From NCBI RefSeq assembly GCF_000189635.1, contig NW_002476536.1, positions 62,001-126,000 of the forward strand: a DNA stretch of 64,000 bases, read 5' to 3'. Made by a program: the position numbers and the translations under genes. The number at the start of each line of letters is the position of its first letter. Position 1 is the first letter of the stretch. The stretch comes from Tetrahymena thermophila SB210 (taxonomy: Eukaryota > Ciliophora > Oligohymenophorea > Hymenostomatida > Tetrahymenidae). The notes beneath the pieces are model-generated. The model did no database searches and had not been told where the DNA came from. It saw only the letters and a program-made list of their open reading frames with translations. Shown here one piece after another: positions 37,666-49,198 of this stretch.

Positions 37666-39745
37666 TCATAATTATTTTTTAAAGACAACTAATCTTTTTG
37701 ATTTAAGACACTTGCTTATTTCTTTGAATTTTTATTATTCTTTCTAAAAGCTAAAAATTTATAATAAATCTGTGTAAATATATTTAAAACTTATTTCTTA
37801 AATTAATAAATAAATAAAAAAAAATAATATTAGTGGAATAAAAAAAGATAAAAAAATAAGTCAAATAAAAGCTATCAAATAAATTCAAAGAGCTTTATTG
37901 TTTTTAATTAATTTTTATAATTAAAAATATCACAATCCAAAACAAATAAACTGTTTTTACCGAAGATCAAGTATCAAATTTGAGAGATTAATGCAATTTG
38001 CTAAACCAGAACCTAAGCCTGATGCACCCATTGCACCAATATTATTCGAACTTTTATAAATATTGAAGAATAATATCATTAAATAGTTAAATAGAAGGAA
38101 AAAATGAAGAAAAAATATGAAATAATAAGATTAATTAATTAATAATAAAAGCAAATTTTGATAATAAAATGATGAGCTAAATTAACAAAGAAAGAAAGAA
38201 CAAAAAAAAGCAAGCACAATAAAAATAAAAAGAGCTTTATTGTTTTTAATTAGTTTTTATAATTAAAAATATCACAATCCAAAACAAATAAACTGTTTTT
38301 ACCGAAGATCAAGTGTCAAATTTGAGAGATTAATGCAATTTGCTAAACCAGAACCTAAGCCTAATGCACCTTCATTACCAATTATATTGTAACTTTTTAA
38401 ATATTGAAGAAAAAATATATTATTAAATAGTAAATTAGAAGGAAAAAATGAAGAAAAAATATGAAACAATAAGATAATTAATTAATAAATAATAAAAGCA
38501 AAATTTGAAAATAAAATGATGAGCTAAATTAACAAAGAAAGAAAGAACAAAAAAAGCAAGCACAATAAAAAGCTTTATTGTTTTAAATTAGTTTTTATAA
38601 TTAAAAATATCACAATCCAAAACAAATAAACTGTTTTTACTGAAGATCAAGTGTCAAATTTGAGAGATTAATGCAATTTGCTAAACCAGTACCTAAGCCT
38701 TATGCACCCATTGCACCAATATTATTCGAACTTTTATAAATATTGAAGAATAATATCATTAAATAGTTAAATAGAAGGAAAAAATGAAGAAAAAATATGA
38801 AATAATAAGATTAATTAATTAATTAATAATAAAAGCAAATTTTGAAATAAAATGATGAGCTAAATTAACAAAGAAAGAAAGAACAAAAAAAGCAAGCACG
38901 ATAAAAAGAAAAAGAAATTAAGAGCTTTATTGTTTTTAATTAGTTTTTATAATTAAAAATATCACAATCCAAAACAAATAAACTGTTTTTACTGAAGATC
39001 AAGTGTCAAATTTGAGAGATTAATGCAATTTGCTAAACTAGAACCTAAGCCTGATGCACCTTCATCACCAATTCTATTGTAACTTTTTAAATATTGAAGA
39101 AAAAATATGAAATAAAAAGATTAATTAATTAATAAATAATAAAAGCTAAATTTGAAAATAAAATGATGAGCTAAATTAACAAAGAAAGAAAGAACAAAAA
39201 AAAGCAAGCACAATAAAAAGAAAAAGAAATAAAGAGCTTTATTGTTTTTAATTAGTTTTTATAATTAAAAATATCACAATCCAAAACAAATAAACTGTTT
39301 TTACTTAAGATAAAGTGTCAAATTTGAGAGATTAATGCAATTTGCTAAACCAGAACCTAAGCCTGATGCACCCATTGCACCAATTTTATTACACCTTTTT
39401 ACATATTGAAGAAAAAATATATCTTTAAATAGTTAATTTGAAGGAAAAAATGAAAAAAAAATATGAAATAAAAAGATTAATTAATTAATAAATAATAAAA
39501 GCAAAATTTGAAAATAAAATGATGAGCTAAATTAACAAAGAAAGAAAAAACAAAAAAAAGCAAGCACAATAAAAAGAAAATAAAGAGCTTTATTGTTTTA
39601 AATTAGTTTTTATAATTAAAAATATCACAATCCAAAACAAATAAACTGTTTTTACTGAAGACTAAGTGTCAAATTTGAGAGATTAATGCAATTTGCTAAA
39701 CCAGAACCTAAGCCTGACGCACCTTCATTACCAATTATATTGTAA
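37666..39745 (-). CDS. LRR protein gene B: short array of six 90-nt exons
   Basis: Minus strand. Six intact 90-nt LRR exons start (plus coordinates) at 37961, 38303, 38641, 38993, 39305 and 39656, with GTAAAAACAG donors, TTTAAAAAG-type acceptors and phase 2 introns. The last exon 37666-37750 uses the first of two possible AG acceptors, which keeps phase. It encodes FKEISKCLKSKRLVVFKKQL and TGA at 37666-37668. The exons and introns are close to one another (alternating types at 37961/38641 and 38303/38993 suggest a two-unit duplication), pointing to recent expansion. A TIR element and a core copy lie immediately upstream, as for gene A. The start codon is not identified. It sits downstream of truncated membrane copy 4, tail to tail. 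Confidence 0.83.
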
Positions 39746-39782
39746 CTTTTGAAATATTGAAGAAAAAATATATAATTATATA

Positions 39783-40101
39783 GAGGAAGTTGCCATACAA
39801 ATTTACAAAAAGCGAGTTTTATATACCATGTTTTTACATTTATAAAATTAAAATTTTAAATGTTTTTTCCAAATTTTTATTTAGAGTTTTTAAAATTTTT
39901 CAAAATTTATTTTTTTTCAAAAAATGATATGTTATAGGAATATATGGTATTATATATATTATTTCAAATTTTACATTTTGTGAATTTAAAGCTTTCTAAA
40001 AGCTTAAAAAATAAGGCTGTTTTAAGTGAATTTAGCTTTATTTATTATGTTATTAAGATATAATACATTTCGCCTTTTATAAATTAAATAGGCATTTCGC
40101 T
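39783..40101. mobile_element. Small TIR element (MITE-like), copy 3, with TA target duplication
   Basis: The best-preserved copy: TA, then GAGGAAGTTGCC ... GGCATTTCGCTC, then TA, 319 bp between the TAs. The ends are imperfect inverted repeats (GAGGAAGTTGCC against GAGCGAAATGCC). Flanking bases correspond to the uninterrupted intron phrase ATTAAATAGTTAATTAG with the TA doubled. A TA duplication is typical of Tc1/mariner-related elements and of many ciliate DNA elements. There is no transposase. It lies between the first LRR exon of gene B and the core. Confidence 0.75.
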
Positions 40102-41040
40102 CTAGTTAATTAGAATTAAAAAATGAAGAAAAAATATGAAATAATAAGATTAATAAATAATTAATAATATTAACAAAGAATTAAAAAAAGAAATCATAAT
40201 AAAAAGAAAAAGGAAAATAAATCAAATAAATTAAAAGAGCTTTAATGTTTTAAATTAACTTTTATAATTAAAAATATTACAATCCAAAACTAATAAATTG
40301 CTTTTATTAAGTGTAAGTTTTAATAGCAAAAAATGAAGAAAAAATATCAAATAATAAAAAATTAATAATAAATTATTTAAAATTTAAATTTAAATTAAGT
40401 TAAAATAGCTTAAAAATTTTTGTTTTAATAAAAATCAATGAATAATGATATAATTTCAAAAATTAAAATTATTTATTTAAATAAATTGAAAGTTAAATAT
40501 TTAAAAAATATTAACAATATTAAAAATAATATTTATAAATTAAATATACCTCAGACCAATATGGAGAACCTAATGAGATAAAAGTGAAGAGCTTAAAAAC
40601 TTTTTTTATTAATTTATATAAATATAAAGGATAATCATAAAAAAATTAATAATTACTTCTTCTAATTCGTTATATTTTTTAATCTATTTTTTCATTTATT
40701 TTTTTTTCTCAAAATATTGAATAGCAATTTATGAAATTTAATTAATTAATTAATTATAAATGGATAAAAAGAACAAATAAATATAATAATTAATTAATTA
40801 TCGAATATTAATTTATTAATTTTGTTTTATGAAGAGATATCACAGAAAAATTAATTTAAAATTCATTATTTAATCTTAATATTTGTATTTAAAACATTTT
40901 ATTAAAAATATAGTAAGAATTAGAGATCGCCAGTTAGTATTATTTGAAAAATTCTAGTAGTTAATTAATGTTCTTAAATTTTATAAAAATAATGTTTATA
41001 AACAGATTTTTCTGTTTTAGCTCAGTAATCATAGGAATAT
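40102..41040. other. Third core copy, upstream of LRR gene B
   Basis: Collinear with 25415-26285: exon-less LRR-intron DNA, then the core. On the minus strand the block at about 40550-40597 reads SSSLLSHQVLHIGL before a GTATAT donor in phase 2. In this copy an ATG is present 24 codons upstream in the same frame, and the intervening codons contain no TGA. That makes it the best candidate in the window for a complete 5' exon. The far end (about 40930-41030) matches the inner edge of the right core, including CAGATTTTTCTGTTTTAG. Confidence 0.5.
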
Positions 41041-41255
41041 TAATAATATCTCTAATTATTCTCTAATCACATTAGTTTTTTTTTGCAAGCGCATGTTATT
41101 TAGGTATATAGATTGCATCCACTAAATAAGTGCATTTAATACCAACTTAAATAACTTTTTAATATATAGAGTACATACAATACTTTATTCATTAGAGGTT
41201 TTAAAATTCAGAGAGTCAATGTAGCTAAGTATTCTAGATCATAAAAATAAAATGA

Positions 41256-42300
41256 ATGGAGTAAAGGGCACAGAAATTATGGGCTTTACAGTATTTTAAG
41301 TGTTTTAAATATCTTATATCAATTTTCAAAAAAAAGATTTGATATTTCAAGAAAATTATCAAGAAAAAAGTAAATCAGCTAATTAAAAATTGCTATTGAA
41401 GCAAAACAATCTTATCATTTATTTGATTAACAAAGATTTAAAGAAACCATAGAGAGAAAAAAATCAAAAACTTAATTTAATTTTATTGATATTTTAAATG
41501 ATAGTAGACATAGAGGAGCTATAGGCGACTATAGAAGAAAGTTTACCTCACTTCCTGATTCAGATATATTATTGATTGCTACATAAGCTGAACTCCTCCT
41601 TCAAACGCATATGGTGGTGTAGAAGATACGCTAGACTATAAGTTCCATCTTTGAAGTAGAAGAATGGAATCCTGATAAACTAATCTAGTGAGTAAATTAT
41701 GAAGATCATAAATTTCTTAATCATATTAACACTCTCATAGGCAAAAATGAAGGATTTCCTTCATTTCTCAAATTAACTCCATCACTATAGGAATCGTTGT
41801 ATAATGAATTACCATATAATGACTCTATGAACTTAATTTAAGATCTTTAACAACCTGTAAATTGCAATGAATTAGTTTCCATATTAGCTAAATCAGTTTG
41901 TTTTGATACCTACCTACTTCACTTTTAGATATGATTGAACTCCTAAAAAAAGAAAATGAGGATATCACAGTGAATGAAATTTTTAATAGAATGATCTGAA
42001 TCATATATTTAATGTAGTATCAATTAACAAAGAAACTTAGCATTATCCCTTTTCTTGACCTAAAAAGGAAAATAACCTATTGAGTACTCACATATAATTC
42101 ACCAATATGAATAGACTCTAACTAAGCTAGCTAGATACCTTAGTAAATTTGATTATTGAATAGATCAAAAAATTTTATACTAATCAACCACGGTCATACA
42201 AGCTTCAAAGAGAAAGCGAATTGAAATTTAATTCTAATAAGAATATTTCATTATAATCATATATTAATAATTAAGTCGAATTTACAAAAATACTGATTAG
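41256..42300 (+). pseudogene. Decayed coding stretch of unknown identity
   Basis: Base composition rises above the surrounding DNA, and ciliate-code reading gives protein-like stretches such as HRGAIGDYRRKFTSLPDSD, EDHKFLNHINTLIGKNEGF and NELVSILAKSVCFDTY on the plus strand. The frame is broken several times (about three or four breaks), so it is not functional as it stands. I recognise no domain. It is not part of the membrane-protein or LRR families. It may be the remnant of a host gene trapped between duplicated blocks or of a mobile element; the sequence does not decide. It ends just before the 3' flank of LRR gene C. Confidence 0.5.
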
Positions 42301-42597
42301 CATTTTTCAAAAATTCAATTAATAAAAGGAACCAGATTTACTAGCTGATTTTAGAGGAATTACTTTATTTAAGTATATTTAATTCTTAAATATTGTTTTA
42401 TTCAATAAGTAGGCAGGTTATTTATTAACTTATCAAAATATGATATTTATAAATATAAAAAATAATAATAAATATATCTATTAATATTTTAGGATAATTT
42501 ATCCGATTACAAAATATAATAAAATATATTTTATTACAGTATTCAAATATATTTCTTTATAATTATTTATTCTTCCTATTTCACCACATTTTAATCA

Positions 42598-45500
42598 TCA
42601 ATAAAATAATTTTAAGGCAACTAATCTTTTTGATTTGAGACACTTTACTTCCAAATATTACGATGTATTGAGTTAGTTTTTCCTTTTAATATTAATTTGG
42701 GTAAATAAATAAATTAATAAAAAAAATAAATAGAATAAAATTATTTGATAAAATATTAGATTTTAAATCAATAAAAAAAGCCTAAGTACAATAAAAAATA
42801 AAAAGAAAAATAAATCAAATTAAAAGCTAATAAATAAATAAATAAATTAAAAAAGTTAATTATTTTGTTTTAAATTCAAAAAATATTGCTATCCAAAACA
42901 AATAATCTGTTTTTACACAAGATTAAGTTTCAATTTTAAGAGTTTAGTGCACTTTCCAAAACTAGAAACTAAACCTGATGCGCCTATATCACCAATTTAA
43001 TTTTTACTTTTTAATATTGAAGAAAAAATGAAGAATTAATTAGTTAGTATAAAACATGATAATAAAAGAAATGAATTAATTAAAAATAAAAGCAAAAGTT
43101 TAAAATGAAAAAACGAGATAAATTAAGAAACAAATAAAGAAATAAGTAAAGAAAAAAAACACTAGCAGAATAAAAAAAGAAAAATAAATCAAATAAAATG
43201 CTAGTAAATAAATAATTTGAAAGATTAGTTATATTGTTTTAATAATTTTATATTAAAAAATACGACAATTAAAATCAATGAAACTGTTTTTACTAAAGAT
43301 CAAGTATTAAATTTTAGAGATTAGTGCACTTTCCTAAACCAGAACCTAATCCTAATGCACCTCCATCACCGATTTAATTTTTCCTTTTTAAATATTGAAG
43401 AAAAAATTATTAATTAGTTAGAAGGAAAAAATGAAGAAAAAATATGAAATACTAAGAAATTAACAACAAAAGAAAAAGCTAAAAATGAAAAAATGAGTTA
43501 AATTAACAAATAAAAAATAAATCAAATAAAAAAAAGCAAATAAATAAGTAAATTGAAAGAGTTAGTTAGTTTTATTGCTTTAATATTTTTATACTCAAAA
43601 ATATTACAATTAAAATTAAAGAAGCTGTTTTTACTAAATATCAAGTGTCAAATTTGAAAGATTAATGCACTTTCCTAAATCAGAACCTAGTCCTAATGCA
43701 CCTCCATCACCAATTTTATTGTTCCTTTTTAAATATTTAAGAGAGATTGTTAATTAGTTAGAAGGAGAAAATGAAGAAAAAATATGAAATACTAAGAAAT
43801 TAACAACAAAAGCAAAATTTAAAAATGAAAAAATGAGTTAAATTAACAAATAAAAAATAAATAAACAGTTTTTACAATAGATTAAGTGTCAAATTTGAGA
43901 GATTTTTACAATTTGCTAAACCAGAACCTAAACCTGATGAACCAATAGCACCAATTTAAGTATTGCTTTTTAAATATTGAAGAAAAAATATATAGTTAAA
44001 AGCAAAAGTTGAATATTAGCAAATAAATGAATTAAATAAAAAAACAAAAAAACAAAGAAATAAATAAAAAAATAAAAATAAATCAAATAAAAAGCTAATA
44101 AATAAATAAATAAATTAATTAAAAGAGTTAGCTAGTTATATTGTTTTAAATTCATTTTTATATTCAAAAACATCACAATTCAAAACAAATAAACTGTTTT
44201 TACTTAAGATTAAGAGTCAAATTTGAGAGATTAGTGCACTTTCCTAAACCAGAAGCTAAGCCTAATATACCTTTATCACCAATTTAATTACTACTTTTTA
44301 AATAAAGCAGAAAAAAACATATAATTAATTAGTTATTTAATTATAGAAAAATATATAAGAAATATAAGAAATTAATTAATAATAAAGCAAGAGTTGAAAA
44401 TAAAAAAAATGATTTAAATTAAAAATTAAACAAAGGAATGAATAAATAAATAAATAAATAAATAAAAAAGAAAAACAAGCAGAATAAATAAAAAAAGAAA
44501 AATAAATAAAATAAACTGTTTTTACCTTAGATCAAGTTTCAAATTTGAGAGATGAGCGCACTTACCTAAACCAGAACCTAAGACTGATACACCTTATTTA
44601 TTTTTATTGTTACAAGTTTTTTTGAAAATATCTATGAATTTATCCTTTAAGGTACTTTTTTTATTTTTATTTCCAAAAAAAAACTCTAAGAAAAAAAAAA
44701 AATAATTAAAAAAAATTAATAAAAAAATAAACAATAATTAATAAAACAAATTAAACTTAAATTAAAGATATGTATTTAATTTTAAATAATATTTATGAGT
44801 GTAGAAATACTTGTATTTAGGTGAGTGTATTTTATTGTTATAATCGTCAATTTAATTTTCCCTTTTTAAATATTGAAAAAAATAATTATTGTAAATTAGT
44901 TAAAATGAAGGAAAAATTGAAGAAAAAATATGAAACCATAAGAAATTTATTTATTAATAATAAAAGCAAAAGTTAAAAATGCATAAATATGTTAGATTAA
45001 AAAACAGACAAAGAAATAAATTAATAAATAAATAAAAAAGTAACATAAGCAGGAAGGATAAAAAGAAAAAAAAAATAAATCAAACAAAAAGCAATTAATT
45101 AAATTAAAAGAGTTGATTATATTGTTTTAATTTAATTTTTATCTTCAAAAAAGTCATATTTATAAAATAAATAAACAAATTATTTCTACCTTAGATCAAG
45201 TGTCAGATTTGTAAGATTAGTGCACTCTCCTAAAGCAGTACCAAAGCCTGCACTTATTGCACCAATTTTATTGTTCCTTTTTAAATATTGATGAAAAAAT
45301 ATACAAATAATTAGTTAGAAGGAAAAAATGTAGAAAAATATGAAATAATAAGAAATTAGTTAATATATAATAGTAAAAATTTTAAATGGAAATATGAGTT
45401 CAATTAACAAAGAAATAAATAAATAAATTAAAACAAGCATAATAAATAAAAAGAAAAATAAATCAAATAAAAAGAGTTAATTCTTTTATTTTAAATTCCT

Positions 45501-48500
45501 TTTTATATTCAAATAATATCGTGATTAAGAAACAAATAAATTGTTTTTACTAAAGCTAAAGTGTCAAATTTGAGAGACCAGTGCACTTTCCTAAACCAGA
45601 GACTAAATCTTATGCACCAATTGCGCCAATTTAATTATAACTTTTTAAATATAGAACAAAAAATATGTAGTTAATTAGAAGGAAAAAATGAGGAATAAAT
45701 ATAAAGTTATTAACTAATAATACAAGTAAAAATTGAATATGTAAAAGTAAGAAAAATTAACAAACAAACAAAGAAAGAAATAAAAAAGAAACATCAGAAG
45801 AATAAATAAAAAAAAGTAAATAAATCATATAAAAACTAATAAATAAATTAAAAGAGTTAGTTATAATATTTTAGATTCTTTTTATATTCAAATATATCAA
45901 AATTACAATAAAAATAAACTGTTTTTACCCAAGATTAAGTGTCAAATTTGAGAGATTAGTGCATTTTCCTAAACCAAAACCTAAGCCTGATGCACCAATT
46001 GCACCAATATTATTTAAGCTTTTTAAATATTGTACAAAAAATTATGTTAATTAGTTAGTTAGTAGATGAAAAAAATGAAGAAATAATAAGAAATTAATTA
46101 ATATATAAAAGCAAAAGGTTAGTTTTATTGTTTTAAATTCATATGTGTTTTATGTCTTTTTTAAAAAATATTAAATGTCAAATTTTAGAGATTAGTGCAT
46201 TTTCCTAAATCAGAACCTAAGTTTAATGCACATTAAATAAAAAATAAACACAAANNNNNNNNNNNNNNNNNNNNNNNNNNNNNNNNNNNNNNNNNNNNNN
46301 NNNNNNNNNNNNNNNNNNNNNNNNNNNNNNNNNNNNNNNNNNNNNNNNNNNNNNTAGTTTGAAAAGTTGAAGTAGTGTAAGTAGCTTGATAAGTTGAAAT
46401 AGTTACATTCTTATTTTTATAATTTTTACGTTTTAAAATATAATTTCTTAATTATAATATGATATATAAAAAGAATTAAAATTAATTTTAAGATGTATTC
46501 TGAGTGCATTTATATGTGCGAGTATTTCTATTCTATTCTATCACTAATTTTATTCTAACTTTTTAAATATTGAAGAAAAAAAATAAAGAGTTAAATTGTT
46601 AGTTAGATGGAAAAAATGAATGAAGAAAATAAATGAAATAATAAAAAATTAATTAAGAACAAAAACAAAAGTTAAAAATGAAAAAATCAATTCAATTAAC
46701 AAACAAAAAAAACACAAACAGAATAAAATAAAAAAAAATAAATCAAATAAAAAGCTAATAAGCAAGATTGATATTAAAACTAAAATATCACAATTAAAAA
46801 ACAAATATTTTTTTTTTACTATAGATCAAGTGTCAAGTTTTAGAGATTAATGCACTATCCTAAACCAGAACCTAAAACTGATGCACCTTTATCACTAATT
46901 TTATTCTCACTTTTTAAATATTGAAAAAAAAAAGAGTTAAATTGTTAGTTAGATGGAAAAAATGAAGAAAATAAATGAAATAATAAGAAATTAATTAATA
47001 ACAAAAACAAAAGTTAAACATGAAAAAATCAGTTCAATTAACAAACAGAATAAAATAAAAAATAATAAATCAAATAAAAAGCTAATAAGTAAGATTGATA
47101 TTAAAACTAAAATATCACAATTAAAAAACAAATTATTTTTTTTTACTTTAGATCAAGTGCCAAGTTTTAGAGATTAATGCACAATCCTAAACCAGAACCT
47201 AAATCTGATGCACCAGTTGCACCAATTTAATTTTCACTTTTTCAATATAGAAAAAATATTTTTAGTTAATTAGTTAGATAGAAGAAAAAAATGAAATAAT
47301 AAGAAATTAGTAAATTAATGATAAAAGCAAAAGTTTTAAAAGAAAAAATCAGTCAAATTAACTAACAAAGAGATAAATAAAAAAAACATAAGCAGAATAA
47401 ATAAAGAAGAATAAATCAAATAAAAAGCTAATAAATTAATCAAAAGAGTTAGTTAGTTAGTTATATTGTTTTAAATTCATTTTTATATTCAAAACATCAT
47501 AATTCAAAATAAATAAATAAACTATCTTTACCTAAGATCAAGTTCCAAATTTGAGAGATTACTGCACTTTCCTAAATAAGAACCTAAACTTGATACACCA
47601 AATGAACAAATTTGATTGTCACTTTTTAAATATTGAAGAAAAAATAAATAGTTAATTTGTTAGTTAGAAGGAAAAAATGAAAAAAAAATTGAAATAATAA
47701 GAAATTAATTAATAATAATAAAAACGAAAGTTGAAAATAAAAAAAATTGTTAAATTAACAAAGAAATAAATAAATAAAAAGAAACACAAGCAGCATTAAT
47801 AACAAATGAAAGGAAATCAAATAAAAAGCTCATAAATAAATTAATAGAATTAGTTGTATTGTTTTAAGTTCATTTTATATTAAAAAATATCACAATTATA
47901 ATTTAAATAAACTGTTTTTACCTTAGGGTAAGTCTCAAATTAGAGAGATTAATGCACTTTCCTAAACCAAAACCTAAGTCTACTACACCAATTGAACTAA
48001 TTTAATTATTGCTTTTTAAATATTGAACAAAAAATATATTGTTAATTAGTTAGTTAGAAGAAAAAAACGAACGAAGAATAAAATAATAAGAAATAAATTG
48101 ATTAATTAATAGCAAAAACAAAATTTGAAAATGAAAAAATGAGTTAAATTAACAAATAAACAAACAGATAAATAAAGAAATAATTAATTAAAAAAAGAAA
48201 AATAAATACCAAGCTAGCTAAAAAATCAATTAAAAGAGTTATTTATTTGGTTTGAATGCATTATAATACTAAAAATATCACAATTCTAAACAAATAAAAT
48301 ATTTTTACGATAGAAAAAGTTGCAAATTTGAGAGATTAGTGCACTTTTCTAAAAACAGACCTAAGCCTTTTACTCCTTAATCGCCAATTTTATTGTTCCT
48401 TTTTAAATATTGTAGAATAAATATATATTTAATTAATTAGTTGAAAGGAAAAATGAAGAAAGAATATCAAATAATAAGAAATAAATGCATTAATTAATAA

Positions 48501-49198
48501 TAAAAGCAAAATTTGAATATGAAAAAATTAATTAAATTAACAAAAATACAAAGAAATAAATAAAGAATAAACATAAGTAGAATAAATAAAAATAGAAAAA
48601 TAAATCAAATAAAAAGCTAATAAATAAATAAATAAATTAACAGAGTTAGTTAGTAATATTGTTTTAAATTCATTTTTATATTCAAAAACATCACAATTTA
48701 AAACAAATAAATAAATTATTTTTACTTTAGAACAAGTGCCAATTTTGAGAGATTACTGCAGTTTCCTAATCCTTAACATAAACCTAATACACCTTCATCA
48801 CCAATTTTTTTGTTCCTTATTAAATATTAAAAAAAAGTATATAGTTAAAGTTAGTTAGATGAAAAAAATGATTAATTAATTAATTATATAAGCAAAAGTT
48901 GAAAATGAAAAAATAAATGAGTTAGTTACATTAACAAAATACAAAGAAATAAATAAAAAATAAACACAAGTAAAATAAAAGAATAAACAAATAAATAAAT
49001 AAAATAAAAGGCTAATAAATAAATAAATTAAAAGAGTTAACTATATTGTTTAAACTCATTTTTATATTCAAAAATATCACAATTACAATAAAAATAAACT
49101 GTTTTTACTTTATATTAAGCGTCAAATTTGTGAGATTAGTGCACTTTCCTAAACCAGAACCTAAGCTTGACACACCAATTGCATCAATTTCTTAAAAC
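42598..49198 (-). CDS. LRR protein gene C: older, more diverged array of 90-nt exons
   Basis: Minus strand. Intact LRR exons start (plus coordinates) at 42917, 43294, 43635, 43876, 44204, 45190 (87 nt, one codon lost), 45551, 45929, 46820, 47147, 47532, 47922, 48309, 48726 and 49109. Three more, at about 44526, 46168 and 46541, are broken by insertions or deletions, and a gap (46255-46354) hides part. The repeat type differs from A and B (GLGKCTNLSNLTL rather than ALANCINLSNLTL). Introns are more diverged and contain TAGTTAGTTAG and AATAAATAAAT runs. The last coding block ends VKCLKSKRLVALKLFY, with TGA at 42598-42600; its acceptor is unclear. Skipping a broken exon keeps the frame because all introns are phase 2, so the gene could still work, but it may be a pseudogene. 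No TIR element lies at its 5' side. Confidence 0.7.
44602..44838. other. Insertion splitting an LRR exon of gene C
   Basis: The exon begun at 44526 runs normally to about 44600 and then enters about 240 bp of foreign AT-rich DNA. The missing exon end (TCAATTTAATTTTCC before the CTTTTTAAATATTG acceptor side) resumes near 44848. The extra DNA is bracketed by near-identical phrases TTTTTATTGTTA and TTTTATTGTTA. It contains GTAGAAATACTTG, which loosely resembles the element at 33386 and 46355 in opposite orientation. Its identity is unknown. Confidence 0.45.
46255..46354. other. Assembly gap (100 N) inside LRR gene C
   Basis: A run of exactly 100 N, the conventional gap of unknown size. The DNA on both sides is LRR array, with a broken exon on the left and the AGAAT element on the right. 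The missing piece may contain further LRR exons or the rest of that element. Confidence 0.95.
46355..46540 (-). mobile_element. AGAAT-type element inside an LRR exon of gene C (second copy)
   Basis: Reading minus, an LRR exon begins at the AG acceptor side and breaks into ATAGAATAGAATAGAAATAC, then TCGCACATATAAATGCACTC and AGAATACATC, followed by AT-rich DNA up to the gap. The first 55 bases match the insert at 33386 in LRR gene A-prime, with the same direction and the same exon position. This suggests that one event was inherited through unit duplication rather than two independent insertions. The far end lies in the gap. Confidence 0.6.

Noticed and set aside
39783-42300. Virus-like or Polinton element
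   Set aside because: No long terminal repeats, capsid, integrase or polymerase motifs are visible. The short TIR element is only about 320 bp, and the decayed coding stretch has no diagnostic domain.
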